Source of the DNA: Hyphomicrobium sp.
GTDB taxonomy: Bacteria > Pseudomonadota > Alphaproteobacteria > Rhizobiales > Hyphomicrobiaceae
Assembly (NCBI RefSeq): GCF_003987855.1
Contig: NZ_RXIZ01000015.1
Span: 318,778 to 382,777, forward strand
DNA length: 64,000 bases
Reading direction: 5' to 3'
Below, one piece after another: positions 10,447-20,288 of the stretch. Made by a program: the position numbers and the translations under genes. Below the pieces are notes generated by a model, which ran no database searches, was not told the DNA's origin, and saw only the letters and a program-made list of their open reading frames with translations. The first letter of the stretch is position 1. Every line of letters starts with the position of its first letter.

Positions 10447-11901
10447 CTAGGCGTTGATGCCGCCAAGGCAGATCATTTTTGTTTCGAGATATTCGTTAAG
10501 GCCTTCGTCGGCGCCCTCGCGGCCGAGGCCGGACTGCTTGATGCCTCCGAAGGGCGCAACCTCATTCGAGAACACGCCCTCGTTTACGCCGACCATGCCA
10601 GCTTCCAGCGCTTCCGCCACGCGCCAGGCGCGCGAGACATTCTGACTGAATAGGTAGGCGGCGAGACCGAACGGTGTGCTGTTGGCGATGCGGATCGCAT
10701 CGGCCTCCGTTTCAAATCGAATGAGGGACGCGACCGGACCGAAGATCTCCTCATTGGCGATCGTCATTTCGGTCGTGACACCGGTGACGACTGTCGGCTG
10801 GAAGAAAAGCGGCCCATGGCTGTCGGGCTGGCCACCCATTTCGACCTTTGCTCCTCCCGAAACGGCCCCCGCCAGCAGCGTCTTCACCTTGTCGATGGCT
10901 TCGGCGTTGATCAGCGGTCCGATCGTGGACTTCGCATCGCGACCGGGCGCAACCACGAGCTTGCCTGCTTCTTCTTTCAGGGCCGCAACGAACTTGTCGA
11001 AAATCCCCGCCTGAACGAGAATTCGATTGGCGCAAACGCATGTCTGCCCTGCATTGCGAAATTTCGACGCCATCGTTCCGGCGACCGCCTGCTTCAGGTC
11101 GGCGTCGTCGAAAATGATGAGCGGCGCATTACCGCCGAGTTCGAGCGTCAGCTTCTTGATCGTGTCGGCGCACTGCCGATAGAGAATCCGGCCGACTTCC
11201 GTCGAGCCGGTGAACGTCAGCTTCCGCACGCGGTCATCGGCCGTCAGCACCTTGCCGATGCCAGGACCATCGAGCGTCGTAATCACGTTGAAAACGCCGG
11301 GCGGCACGCCAGCATCCTGTGCCAGCTTCGCGAGCGCGAGCGCGCAGAGAGGCGTCTCTTCCGATGGCTTCACGACGATCGTACAGCCGGCAGCAAGCGC
11401 ACAACCAACCTTGCGGGTGATCATCGCGATTGGGAAGTTCCACGGCGTGATTGCCGCGCAGACGCCGATCGGTTGCTTGATCGTTAGATAACGACGCGAA
11501 GCGATCGTCGTCGGAATCGTATGGCCGTAAGCGCGCTTTCCTTCTTCCGCGAACCACTCGATGAACGAGGCGCCGTAACCAACCTCGCCGCGAGATTCCG
11601 TCAGCGGCTTGCCCTGTTCGGCCGTCATGAGCTGGGCGAGAGGTTCGGTCTCAGCAACGATGAGTTCGAACCACTTCCGCAGGATCTGCGCGCGTTCTTT
11701 GGCCGGCTTAGCCGCCCATGCGGGAAAGGCCTTATGCGCCGCATCGATGGCGCGCTTGGCGTCCTCAGGCGTCAGATCCGGAACATCGACAAGCTTTTCG
11801 CCCGTCGCCGGATCGAGAACAGGAAAGGTCTTTTTCGAAGTCACCCATTCGCCGTCGATGAAGGCGGCTGAGGGAAAGGGAGTTGATGGCTTGACGTTCA
11901 T
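10447..11901 (-). CDS. gabD: NAD(P)-dependent succinate-semialdehyde dehydrogenase
   Basis: AFIDGEWV...VLDPATGE; LTLELGGNAPLIIFDDADLKQAVAGTMASKFRNAGQTCVCANRILVQ; GLGREGADEGLNEYLETKMICLGG. Confidence 0.93.
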   Translation of the reverse strand: MNVKPSTPFPSAAFIDGEWVTSKKTFPVLDPATGEKLVDVPDLTPEDAKRAIDAAHKAFPAWAAKPAKERAQILRKWFELIVAETEPLAQLMTAEQGKPLTESRGEVGYGASFIEWFAEEGKRAYGHTIPTTIASRRYLTIKQPIGVCAAITPWNFPIAMITRKVGCALAAGCTIVVKPSEETPLCALALAKLAQDAGVPPGVFNVITTLDGPGIGKVLTADDRVRKLTFTGSTEVGRILYRQCADTIKKLTLELGGNAPLIIFDDADLKQAVAGTMASKFRNAGQTCVCANRILVQAGIFDKFVAALKEEAGKLVVAPGRDAKSTIGPLINAEAIDKVKTLLAGAVSGGAKVEMGGQPDSHGPLFFQPTVVTGVTTEMTIANEEIFGPVASLIRFETEADAIRIANSTPFGLAAYLFSQNVSRAWRVAEALEAGMVGVNEGVFSNEVAPFGGIKQSGLGREGADEGLNEYLETKMICLGGINA

Positions 11902-11921
11902 TTCACTGTCTCCGGGGGGCG

Positions 11922-13409
11922 TCAGAGTGTGATTGAGACCGACTTTAAGTCGGCATACTTATGTAGTGCGTGCAGCGAGCGATCGCGACCGAAGCCGGAC
12001 TGCTTGAAGCCGCCGAACGGCATCGTGATGTCGCAGCTGTCCCAGCCGTTGATCCAGACGAGCCCGGCACGGATCTCGCGGGCGGCGCGGTGGGCGAGGG
12101 TAATGTCTTTCGTCCAAAGTCCCGCCGCTAGACCGTAGTTGCTGTCATTGGCGATACGGATGGCGTCATCCGCTTCCTTGAAGCGCGTAATCGCCAGCAC
12201 CGGCCCAAAGACTTCCTCTCGCGCCAGCGTGTTCTCGGGCGTCACGCTATCGAAGACGGTGGGCTCAACGTAAAAGCCGCCACTCTCCGCGCGCGTGCGG
12301 TTGCCGCCGAGTGCCAATGAACCGCCCTCGCGTTTCGCTGTCTCGATATAGCGTAGCGCAGTCTTCATCTGTTCTTCGCTGACCATAGCGCCCGATGTCG
12401 TCGTCGGCTCGAGTGGATCGCCGGCAACGATTTTTCGGGCAACCGTTATGAGCCGATTGGTGAAATCATCGGCTATCGCGTCTTGTACGAGGAGACGAGA
12501 TCCGGCAGTGCATACCTGCCCTGAATTATAAAATATCCCCCACGCCGCTTCCGTCGCGGCGCGATCGAGATCCGGGCAGTCCGCGAATACGATGTGTGGG
12601 GACTTTCCGCCGAGCTCAAGGCTGACGCGCTTCAAGTTGCTCTGTCCCGAATACTGCATGAGCAGCTTTCCGACGGCCCCCGAGCCGGTGAAAGCGATCA
12701 TGTCGACATCATTGTGCAGCGCGAGCGCCTTGCCGGCCTCTGCGCCGAACCCCGGGACGACGTTCAGAACCCCGGCCGGCAGACCGGCTTCGAGAGCCAA
12801 TTCACCAAGTTTGAGGGCCGTGAGCGGTGATTGTTCCGCCGGCTTCAGCACGACGGAATTACCCATCGCCAAGGCCGGAGCAACCTTCCACATCGCCATG
12901 TGCAGCGGGAAATTCCACGGTACGATTGCGCCGATGACACCTAGCGGATCGTGAAGCACGAATGAGAAGCGATCCGGAGCCTCCGGCGCAACCTCGCCGT
13001 AAATCTTGTCGAGCGCTTCGGCGTAATACCGAAGCGTCCGAATTGCGTTCGGAACATCGCCACCGAGCGCATTGGAAATAGGTTTGCCGACATCAAGGCT
13101 TTCCAGAACCGCTAACGTTTCGATGTCGCGTTCCATCAGCTCGGCGAGCTTGAAAAGGATGCGCTTTTTCTCGCGATAGTGCAGCTTGCGCCACGCCCCG
13201 TCCTCGAACGCGCGACGCGCGCTTTTCACGGCGAGGTCGACGTCCTCCGGTCCGCACTGCGCGACATGATTGAGCACGCGCCCGTTGCGCGGGGTGACAT
13301 TGGCAAAAGTTTTTCCCGAGACGCTGCCGACCAATTTGCCGTCGATCACCGCCTCGCCCGGAAGCTTGATTGATCCGGCGACGGCTTCAAAGTGGGCGAG
13401 CGATGTCAT
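11922..13409 (-). CDS. puuC: aldehyde dehydrogenase, PuuC-like (gamma-glutamyl-gamma-aminobutyraldehyde dehydrogenase)
   Basis: ALDH motifs LELGGKSPHIVFADCPDLDRAATEAAWGIFYNSGQVCTAGSR; clustered with puuA/puuD-like genes. Confidence 0.75.
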   Translation of the reverse strand: MTSLAHFEAVAGSIKLPGEAVIDGKLVGSVSGKTFANVTPRNGRVLNHVAQCGPEDVDLAVKSARRAFEDGAWRKLHYREKKRILFKLAELMERDIETLAVLESLDVGKPISNALGGDVPNAIRTLRYYAEALDKIYGEVAPEAPDRFSFVLHDPLGVIGAIVPWNFPLHMAMWKVAPALAMGNSVVLKPAEQSPLTALKLGELALEAGLPAGVLNVVPGFGAEAGKALALHNDVDMIAFTGSGAVGKLLMQYSGQSNLKRVSLELGGKSPHIVFADCPDLDRAATEAAWGIFYNSGQVCTAGSRLLVQDAIADDFTNRLITVARKIVAGDPLEPTTTSGAMVSEEQMKTALRYIETAKREGGSLALGGNRTRAESGGFYVEPTVFDSVTPENTLAREEVFGPVLAITRFKEADDAIRIANDSNYGLAAGLWTKDITLAHRAAREIRAGLVWINGWDSCDITMPFGGFKQSGFGRDRSLHALHKYADLKSVSITL

Positions 13410-13421
13410 GATGGTGAAATC

Positions 13422-14768
13422 CTATGCAACCTGAGCGTACCACTCGTAATCGAGCGAGGTAACGATGCGTTCGAAGCTGATCCGCTCCGTTTCCTTCAAG
13501 CGATAGTAGATGTCCTGGAAGGTTGCGCCGAAAGCGTCGCGCACAATGTCCGAGGAACGGAATCGGCTGAGCGCGTTGACCCACGACGTCGGCAATGTGG
13601 GCCCGTCGAGCTCTTCGGCGTTGCCTTCCGCATGTTGGCCCGGATCGATACGGTTGATGAGCCCGTGCCGCACTCCACCCAAGATCGCTGCGATAACGAG
13701 GAACGGGTTGGCATCGGCACCCGAGACGCGATGCTCGATACGTGTGGCTGGTCCTGAGCAGCACGGCACGCGCAGCGCTACGGTCCGATTGTTGAATCCC
13801 CAATGCGCCGCCATCGGCACATAGGATTCCGGTACATAGCGGCGATACGCGTTCGCCGATTGCGCCCAAACGGCCATGAAATCCGGCATGGATGCCTGCA
13901 GGCCGCCAATGGCGTGCCGGAACATGGGCGCCATCGGATCGCCCGCAAAGAGATTGTTTCCTTGCGGATCGATGAGGCTCACGTGAATGTGCATGCCCGA
14001 ACCGGTCCAATCATGGTGCGGCTTTGCCATGAATGTCGCTTCGAGATCGTGGGCGCGGGCTGCGGCCTTCACAGCGCGCTTCAGCAGGACGCCATCGAGC
14101 GCTGCCGTCATAGCTTCGCTGTGCTTTAGGTTGATCTCGAACTGACCGGGCCCCGATTCCTGCATCACGGCGTCGACAGGGAGGCCCTGCGCATCGGCAA
14201 TGCGATAGACATCGTCGATGAAGGGGCCGAGCGAATCCATCTCCTCGAAACCGAACGTCATTGGACGTTCCGGATCAGCAGACAGCCCAGGCGGCGTCAC
14301 CAGACTGAAATTTCCGTCCGGCATCCGTCGTGTGACATAAAATTCAAGTTCGACGGCGACGATCGGCTTCTGGCCCGCTTGTGCGAGACGATCGACCTGT
14401 GTCGCGAGCACCGCCCGCGGATCCATATCGCAGGCATCGACCGGAACCATCACGCCTTGCGCGTGCGTTCGGTTGCCGACGGGCACGGGCCTTAATGTGC
14501 CGGAGAGCACTCGGAACGGAATATCGTGGTCGCCAGTCTCCCAGAGACGTCCTGTCTCTGCGATAGAGTTTCCGCGCGGATCGAGAACGTAGACAGATGC
14601 TGGGAGCAAAAGTCCATTCTTCGCCGCGCCAAGAAGGTCACCCCTGCGCATCCGCTTTCCACGCGGCATGCCGTTCATATCGAACAGCAGGATGTCGATC
14701 CATGAAACGGTTGGATTGGCGTCGAGGAATTCAGAGGCTTCTTCAACTGTCAGAAAATTATCGGTCAT
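13422..14768 (-). CDS. puuA: glutamine-synthetase family protein, probable gamma-glutamylputrescine synthetase
   Basis: VDAVMQESGPGQFEINLKHSEAM; FMAKPHHDWTGSGMHIHVSL; neighbours puuD and puuC-like genes. Confidence 0.8.
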   Translation of the reverse strand: MTDNFLTVEEASEFLDANPTVSWIDILLFDMNGMPRGKRMRRGDLLGAAKNGLLLPASVYVLDPRGNSIAETGRLWETGDHDIPFRVLSGTLRPVPVGNRTHAQGVMVPVDACDMDPRAVLATQVDRLAQAGQKPIVAVELEFYVTRRMPDGNFSLVTPPGLSADPERPMTFGFEEMDSLGPFIDDVYRIADAQGLPVDAVMQESGPGQFEINLKHSEAMTAALDGVLLKRAVKAAARAHDLEATFMAKPHHDWTGSGMHIHVSLIDPQGNNLFAGDPMAPMFRHAIGGLQASMPDFMAVWAQSANAYRRYVPESYVPMAAHWGFNNRTVALRVPCCSGPATRIEHRVSGADANPFLVIAAILGGVRHGLINRIDPGQHAEGNAEELDGPTLPTSWVNALSRFRSSDIVRDAFGATFQDIYYRLKETERISFERIVTSLDYEWYAQVA

Positions 14769-15517
14769 GCGGCCTGGCCTTTTGCGATCATACCTCTTGC
14801 GGCGTCACCGAAGCGGCGGAACAGCGCCAGGGATGCTGGGTTGGAACGGAGCTGCCACTCGGGATGCCACTGCACGCCAAGTGAGAACGGATTGCCGGCG
14901 GCGACGCGGGCGGCTTCGACCAAGCCGTCCTCCGCGAACGCCTCGGCGACGAGAGGTTTGGCGAGATCTCGTATCCCCTGCCCATGAAGGGAATTGACGA
15001 TGATCCGATCCTGGCCGAGCCATGTCTTGAGTTCTCCGGTCAGCGTGACCGGATGGCGCGGCGCAAACATCACGTCGAAATCGGTGACCTTCGGCTCGCG
15101 ATGGTCGGCGAAGCCCTCGACGGTATGAACGGCCTGATGGAGCGAGCCGCCAAGCGCGACGTTGAGTTCCTGAAAGCCCCGGCAGATAGCCATGATCGGA
15201 ACCTTGCGCTCCACCGCCGCGCGGATGAGCGGCAGTGTCACGGCATCGCGATCGCGGTCGATCGCCTCAGGCAAAACCGGCTCCTCCAGCCCATAGTTTT
15301 CAGGATGGACGTTGGAGATAGCGCCTGTCAGCAAGATGCCCGACGCGATGGCGAGCACCGACCCGATATCGGAAAGTCCCTTCCCGACAGGAAGAAGGAG
15401 CGGCTGACATTCGCTGCCCTCGGCTACGGCGGCGCAGTACTTCCGCCCCACCGTATCCGAGATCAAGCCGCTGACGGTTTCCGTGCTGCAAGGAATTACG
15501 ACGACTGGCCGGCTCAT
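14765..15517 (-). CDS. puuD: gamma-glutamyl-gamma-aminobutyrate hydrolase family protein
   Basis: Class-I GAT-like: PIMAICRGFQELNVALGGSLHQ...VNSLHGQGI...LGVQWHPEW; start set at MSRPVVVIPC, overlapping the upstream gene. Confidence 0.88.
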   Translation of the reverse strand: MSRPVVVIPCSTETVSGLISDTVGRKYCAAVAEGSECQPLLLPVGKGLSDIGSVLAIASGILLTGAISNVHPENYGLEEPVLPEAIDRDRDAVTLPLIRAAVERKVPIMAICRGFQELNVALGGSLHQAVHTVEGFADHREPKVTDFDVMFAPRHPVTLTGELKTWLGQDRIIVNSLHGQGIRDLAKPLVAEAFAEDGLVEAARVAAGNPFSLGVQWHPEWQLRSNPASLALFRRFGDAARGMIAKGQAA

Positions 15518-16899
15518 GCAGCCATCTCTCCTTGAACGGCCGAAAGCGTCATATCGAGCGCCTTTTGAATCACGCGTCCTGCCTCTTCGAACTGTTCTTC
15601 CGTCCAGATCAACGGCGGTGCGCACACCATCGTGTCGTAGACGGCACGCATGATGAAGCCTTCGCGGAAGAAGTGATCGCGGCAGATGAGGCCCACTCGG
15701 CCGGGGTTGTCGAAGCGGCGGCGTGTTCTCCTATCGGCGACGAGTTCGATGGCGCCCAGCATGCCAATCGTGCGGACTTCGCCGACGAGCGGATGATCCT
15801 TGAAGCGCGCAAAGAGCTTCGCAAGCGCCGGTCCGGTGGTCTCTTTGACCTTCGGCACGAGCCGCTCGCGCTCCATGATCTCCAAGTTTTTCAGAGCCAC
15901 TGCGCACGCCACCGGATGGCCCGAGAACGTGTATCCGTGGTTGAAGTCATCGTCCTTCGCCATCAGCGCTTCAACGATCTTGTCGTCGACGAGCACGCCG
16001 GATAGCGGGATATATCCTGACGTCGCTGCCTTGGCGAATGTGATTAGATTTGGCCGGATTCCGTAGAATTCCGAAGCAAACCACGTGCCCACGCGGCCGA
16101 AACCGGTGATGACTTCATCAGCGAGCAGCAGGATGCCGTACTTGTCGACGATGCGCTGAACTTCGGGCCAGTAAGTGGAGGGCGCGATCTTGACGCCACC
16201 TGCGCCCTGTACGGGTTCACCAGCGAATGCCGCGACGTTTTCGGGGCCGCAACGTAGAATTTCTTCTTCGATCGCGCGCGCGGCGCGAAGGCCGAATGCC
16301 TCGGGCGTCTCGCCGGGGAATGAGTCCCCGTACCAGTAGGGGTCCATCACATGACGGAAACCTTCGTACACGGGATAGCTATGCTGATGGACATGGCTCA
16401 TGCCGCCCATTGATCCCGCAGCGATCGTCGAGCCATGATACGCGTTCTTGCGGCTGATGATGATGCGCCGCTTGGGCTCGCCTTTTAGCGTCCAGTAATG
16501 CCGAATGAGGCGGATTGCCGTGTCGTTGGATTCCGAGCCGGATGAGCCGAAAAATACCTGATTGAGATTTGCTGGAGCTATCTCGGCGAGCTTGCGTGCC
16601 AGCGCTACCACCGGCGGATGCGTCGTCTTGAAGAACGTATTGTAAAACGGCAGTTCGACCATCTGATCGTAGGCGGCTTGCGCCAGCTCTTTGTTGCCGT
16701 AGCCGATATTTGTCGTCCAAAGGCCCGCCATCCCGTCAAGGATTCGATGACCCTCGCTATCGATGACGTACGGACCTTCGCCTTTGACGATCACGCGAAC
16801 GCTTCCGCTGCCGCGGAGCGATTGATGATCCGAAAACGGATGAAGATGGTGCTGTGCGTCGAGCTGCTGAATCTGCTTGGTAGGGATACGGTTGGACAC
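15514..16899 (-). CDS. class-III aminotransferase, putrescine/polyamine:pyruvate type (SpuC-like)
   Basis: LDAQHHLHPFSDHQSLRGSGSVRVIVKGEGPYVIDSEGHRILDGMAGLWTTNIGYG; LLLADEVITGFGRVG. Confidence 0.82.
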   Translation of the reverse strand: MSNRIPTKQIQQLDAQHHLHPFSDHQSLRGSGSVRVIVKGEGPYVIDSEGHRILDGMAGLWTTNIGYGNKELAQAAYDQMVELPFYNTFFKTTHPPVVALARKLAEIAPANLNQVFFGSSGSESNDTAIRLIRHYWTLKGEPKRRIIISRKNAYHGSTIAAGSMGGMSHVHQHSYPVYEGFRHVMDPYWYGDSFPGETPEAFGLRAARAIEEEILRCGPENVAAFAGEPVQGAGGVKIAPSTYWPEVQRIVDKYGILLLADEVITGFGRVGTWFASEFYGIRPNLITFAKAATSGYIPLSGVLVDDKIVEALMAKDDDFNHGYTFSGHPVACAVALKNLEIMERERLVPKVKETTGPALAKLFARFKDHPLVGEVRTIGMLGAIELVADRRTRRRFDNPGRVGLICRDHFFREGFIMRAVYDTMVCAPPLIWTEEQFEEAGRVIQKALDMTLSAVQGEMAA

Positions 16900-17217
16900 G
16901 GGAAAGCCTCCAGCGAAAAAGGTAAAATTGGACGGGCCATCAGCCCGGACTTGAAAGGCTAGGAGGGTTAGTGCGGCGTGTAGCCGATGCGTGCACAGAG
17001 CTTCATAAGCTCGCGTTTTGGATGCGGGATGCTGTGCATGGCACGCGACGCCCTATGGCAGTGAGGAAAATCACTGCCTCGGTAATAGGCCGGATCCTCG
17101 ATATCTACCAGCGCCATAACGGCATAATCCTCGCGGCGTTGTTCTCACCGGTAGTCCGGACCAAACACAAATATGATCGGGCATGGCTTGCATCTTGAAG
17201 CTTTAGCAGTCTAAACT

Positions 17218-17231
17218 CTACACCGTAGAAG
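17218..17231. promoter_or_regulatory. Candidate operator ctacaccgtagaag upstream of TetR gene
   Basis: Identical 14-mer also at 4151-4164 upstream of ald; local inverted repeat TCTAC-ACC-GTAGA. Confidence 0.35.
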
Positions 17232-17249
17232 TCAAGAGGCGGCGGGCTA

Positions 17250-17942
17250 ATGTCGGCAGAACCTAAATCTCGAGCACGACGCGGCGTCGATCGGCTGGAC
17301 ATACTGGATGCTGCTTTCAATTTGTTCGACGAAGTCGGAGAGATCTCCTTCTCGATCCGCAAATTGGCTGCAACCATCGGAGTAGATCCGATGACGATCC
17401 TGCACCACTTCGGTTCGAAGGATGAACTGCTGCGCGCTGTTGCCGATTACGCATTGCGGAGTGTCGAAATGCCCTCCGCCACCAAGAATTGGCGCGCCGA
17501 CTTGAAAGCAGTCGCCAACGCATACCGACTGCTCGCGCACCGGCACCCGCGCGTCTTTCCTCTGCATTTTCGCTATAACGCGACCGGTCCTGCCGATCAT
17601 ATCTCCAGTGAGATCGTCTACTGCGCCTTGCGGCGTGCTGGCCTGCCGGACGCATCTGCTGCGGGTCTCGGCCTTGCCTTCTATGCGTTCGTATTGGGCT
17701 TTGCGCTTGCAGAAGCCGAAGGACTTCTAAAGGCGATCGGTCCGGCCGAAGAGGCCGAACTCAATAATCTCGATCCGAAGATGTATCACGCCACCCAGGA
17801 TCTCATCCCGGCTCTGAAGAACCTCGATCCGAACGCGGTCTTCAACGACTCGATCGAAGTCTTCATTTCGGGCGTCGCCGATCTCGCCAAGCTCAAGCCG
17901 CGTCTCGTCCCCATCCCGGAGTGCGCCGCGAAGTGCGCTTAA
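17250..17942 (+). CDS. TetR/AcrR family transcriptional regulator
   Basis: RRGVDRLDILDAAFNLFDEVGEISFSIRKLAATIGVDPMTILHHFGSKDELLRAVADY, TetR HTH. Confidence 0.9.
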   Translation: MSAEPKSRARRGVDRLDILDAAFNLFDEVGEISFSIRKLAATIGVDPMTILHHFGSKDELLRAVADYALRSVEMPSATKNWRADLKAVANAYRLLAHRHPRVFPLHFRYNATGPADHISSEIVYCALRRAGLPDASAAGLGLAFYAFVLGFALAEAEGLLKAIGPAEEAELNNLDPKMYHATQDLIPALKNLDPNAVFNDSIEVFISGVADLAKLKPRLVPIPECAAKCA

Positions 17943-18042
17943 AAGGGTGACTTCTTAAGAAGCGAGACTCGGCAGCACGAATTGACGCTTATGCGCCGCT
18001 GACCTTATGGTGCAAGCGAGCGGTAACCTCTGGAGGCGAGCC

Positions 18043-19428
18043 ATGTATCGGGTGCACGCGGGCGGTACGACGTACACGTTCTCTTCCTTGAAGGAGCTTC
18101 TGGCAAAGGCGACACCACCACGTTCCGGCGATGTGCTCGCTGGAGTGGCCGCTAAATCCGCCGCCGAGAACGTCGCCGCCAAGATGGCGCTTGCCGATGT
18201 GCCACTGAAGCAATTCCTGAATGAGGCGATCATTCCTTACGAACAGGACGACGTCACGCGCCTCATTATCGATAGCCACGATGCGACGGCCTTCGCGCCG
18301 GTTTCGCATATGACTGTCGGCGAGTTCCGCGACTGGCTGCTCTCTGAAAAGGCAACGCCGCAAAAGGTGTCGGCTCTCGCGCCGGGACTGACGCCGGAGA
18401 TGATTGCTGCTGTCTCCAAGATCATGCGGAACCAGGATCTCGTGCTGGGAGCGAAAAAGGCGCACGTAATCACCAAATTCCGAGACACTATTGGCTTGCC
18501 GGGGCACATGTCCGCGCGTCTCCAGCCCAATCATCCGACCGACGACAAGAAGGGCATCGCAGCCTCCATGGTTGACGGCCTGATGTACGGATGTGGCGAT
18601 GCCGTCATCGGCATCAATCCGGCCAGCGACAACATCGGGGCTATCACAGACCTGCTGGTGATGATGGACGACGTGATCCGCCGTTTCGAGATTCCGACGC
18701 AAAGCTGCGTGCTCACCCACGTCACCACAACCATCGATGCGATCGCAAAAGGCGCACCTGTCGACCTTGTTTTCCAGTCGATCGGCGGAACTGAAGGGGT
18801 CAATTCCTCCTTCGGCGTCACGCTTGCCCATCTCAAGGAGGGCCGCGATGCGGCCCTAAGTCTGAAGCGCGGCACCGTCGGCGATAACTGCATGTACTTC
18901 GAAACCGGACAGGGCTCCGCCCTATCCGCTGACGCGCATCATGGGTGCGATCAGCAGACGCTCGAGACTCGCGCCTATGCCGTCGCGCGACAGTTCAAGC
19001 CACTGCTGGTAAATACCGTCGTCGGTTTCATCGGCCCGGAGTATCTCTACAACGGCAAGGAAATCATTCGCGCGGGCCTTGAAGACCATTTCTGCGGCAA
19101 GCTCCTCGGGCTGCCGATGGGTTGCGATATCTGCTACACCAACCATGCCGAGGCCGACCAGGACGACATGGACATTTTGCTGATGATGCTGGGCGCCGCC
19201 GGCGTCAATTTCATCATGGGCATTCCCGGCGCAGACGACATCATGCTGAATTATCAGTCGACGTCATTCCACGACGCGCTCTATGTGCGTGAAGCGCTGG
19301 GCCTCAAACGCGCCCCGGAATTTGATGCGTGGCTGACGAAAATTGGGGTGACCGATGCCAGTGGGCACCTTGCGCCTCATCGCCCGGGCAATCCGCTCCT
19401 CTCTCACGCGCAAGCATTGGCCGCATAA
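18043..19428 (+). CDS. eutB: ethanolamine ammonia-lyase large subunit
   Basis: MYRVHAGGTTYTFSSLKELLAKATPPRSGDVLAGVAA...MGCDICYTNHAEADQDDMDILLMMLGAAGVNFIMGIPGADDIMLNYQSTSFHD. Confidence 0.96.
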   Translation: MYRVHAGGTTYTFSSLKELLAKATPPRSGDVLAGVAAKSAAENVAAKMALADVPLKQFLNEAIIPYEQDDVTRLIIDSHDATAFAPVSHMTVGEFRDWLLSEKATPQKVSALAPGLTPEMIAAVSKIMRNQDLVLGAKKAHVITKFRDTIGLPGHMSARLQPNHPTDDKKGIAASMVDGLMYGCGDAVIGINPASDNIGAITDLLVMMDDVIRRFEIPTQSCVLTHVTTTIDAIAKGAPVDLVFQSIGGTEGVNSSFGVTLAHLKEGRDAALSLKRGTVGDNCMYFETGQGSALSADAHHGCDQQTLETRAYAVARQFKPLLVNTVVGFIGPEYLYNGKEIIRAGLEDHFCGKLLGLPMGCDICYTNHAEADQDDMDILLMMLGAAGVNFIMGIPGADDIMLNYQSTSFHDALYVREALGLKRAPEFDAWLTKIGVTDASGHLAPHRPGNPLLSHAQALAA

Positions 19429-19429
19429 G

Positions 19430-20206
19430 ATGACAGCTGACCCCTGGGCCAACCTGAAGCAATTCACGGACGCGCGCATCGGCCTCGGCCGGTCCGGTTC
19501 GGCGATGCCTACGCACGAAGTGCTGAACTTCGCGCTCTCTCACGCGATGGCGCGCGATGCGGTGACCACGCCGATCGATTGGAATCCAATCGAGAAGGGG
19601 CTTGCCGATCTCGGCCTTGCGACGCTCCGAATCTCAAGCGCGACCAGCGATCGTTCGGAGTATCTTCGCCGTCCCGATCTTGGGCGCAAGCTGTCAGATC
19701 ATTCTCGCGAAGCGCTGATGCGCGCAGCCGAGATGGAAAGCGGCCGCCCCGATCTGGTCGTTCTCGTTGGAGACGGCCTGTCGTCGATGGCGGTGGCGGC
19801 AAATACGATCCCTTATCTCGCCGCTCTACTCCCCCATGTCACGAAGTCGGGCTGGAAGCTCTCGCCCATCCTTCTTGCCGACGACGCGCGCGTTGCGCTG
19901 GGAGATGAGTCAGGAGAAATCCTTGGCAGCAAGGCGGTACTCGTCTTGATCGGCGAGCGGCCGGGATTGTCGTCACCCGACAGTCTCGGCGTCTACATCA
20001 CTTTCTCGCCGCGTGTGGGCTTGAAGGATGCTGACCGGAACTGCATTTCCAACGTCCGTCAGCGTGGCCTCTCCTATGAAGAAGCCGCATTCAAGACGTC
20101 CTGGCTATTGCGCGAGGCCTTCCGTCGTGGATTGTCTGGGGTCAATCTGAAGGACGAGTCCCAGTTCTTGATAGAAGGCCATAAGGGCTCCGAGCTGATC
20201 GGATAG
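19430..20206 (+). CDS. eutC: ethanolamine ammonia-lyase small subunit
   Basis: PWANLKQFTDARIGLGRSGSAMPTHEVLNFALSHAMARDAV; start set at MTADPW. Confidence 0.95.
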   Translation: MTADPWANLKQFTDARIGLGRSGSAMPTHEVLNFALSHAMARDAVTTPIDWNPIEKGLADLGLATLRISSATSDRSEYLRRPDLGRKLSDHSREALMRAAEMESGRPDLVVLVGDGLSSMAVAANTIPYLAALLPHVTKSGWKLSPILLADDARVALGDESGEILGSKAVLVLIGERPGLSSPDSLGVYITFSPRVGLKDADRNCISNVRQRGLSYEEAAFKTSWLLREAFRRGLSGVNLKDESQFLIEGHKGSELIG

Positions 20207-20288
20207 CTAAGCCACGAGCTATAAGCGGTCGTCTTACCGCGGATCCTCGAACGCGCGCGCAGCGCAACGCGTTCGAGAAGGCGGGAAA

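Noticed and set aside
17943-18042. Cobalamin riboswitch upstream of eutB
   Set aside because: The roughly 100-nt leader is too short and I see no B12-box-like sequence
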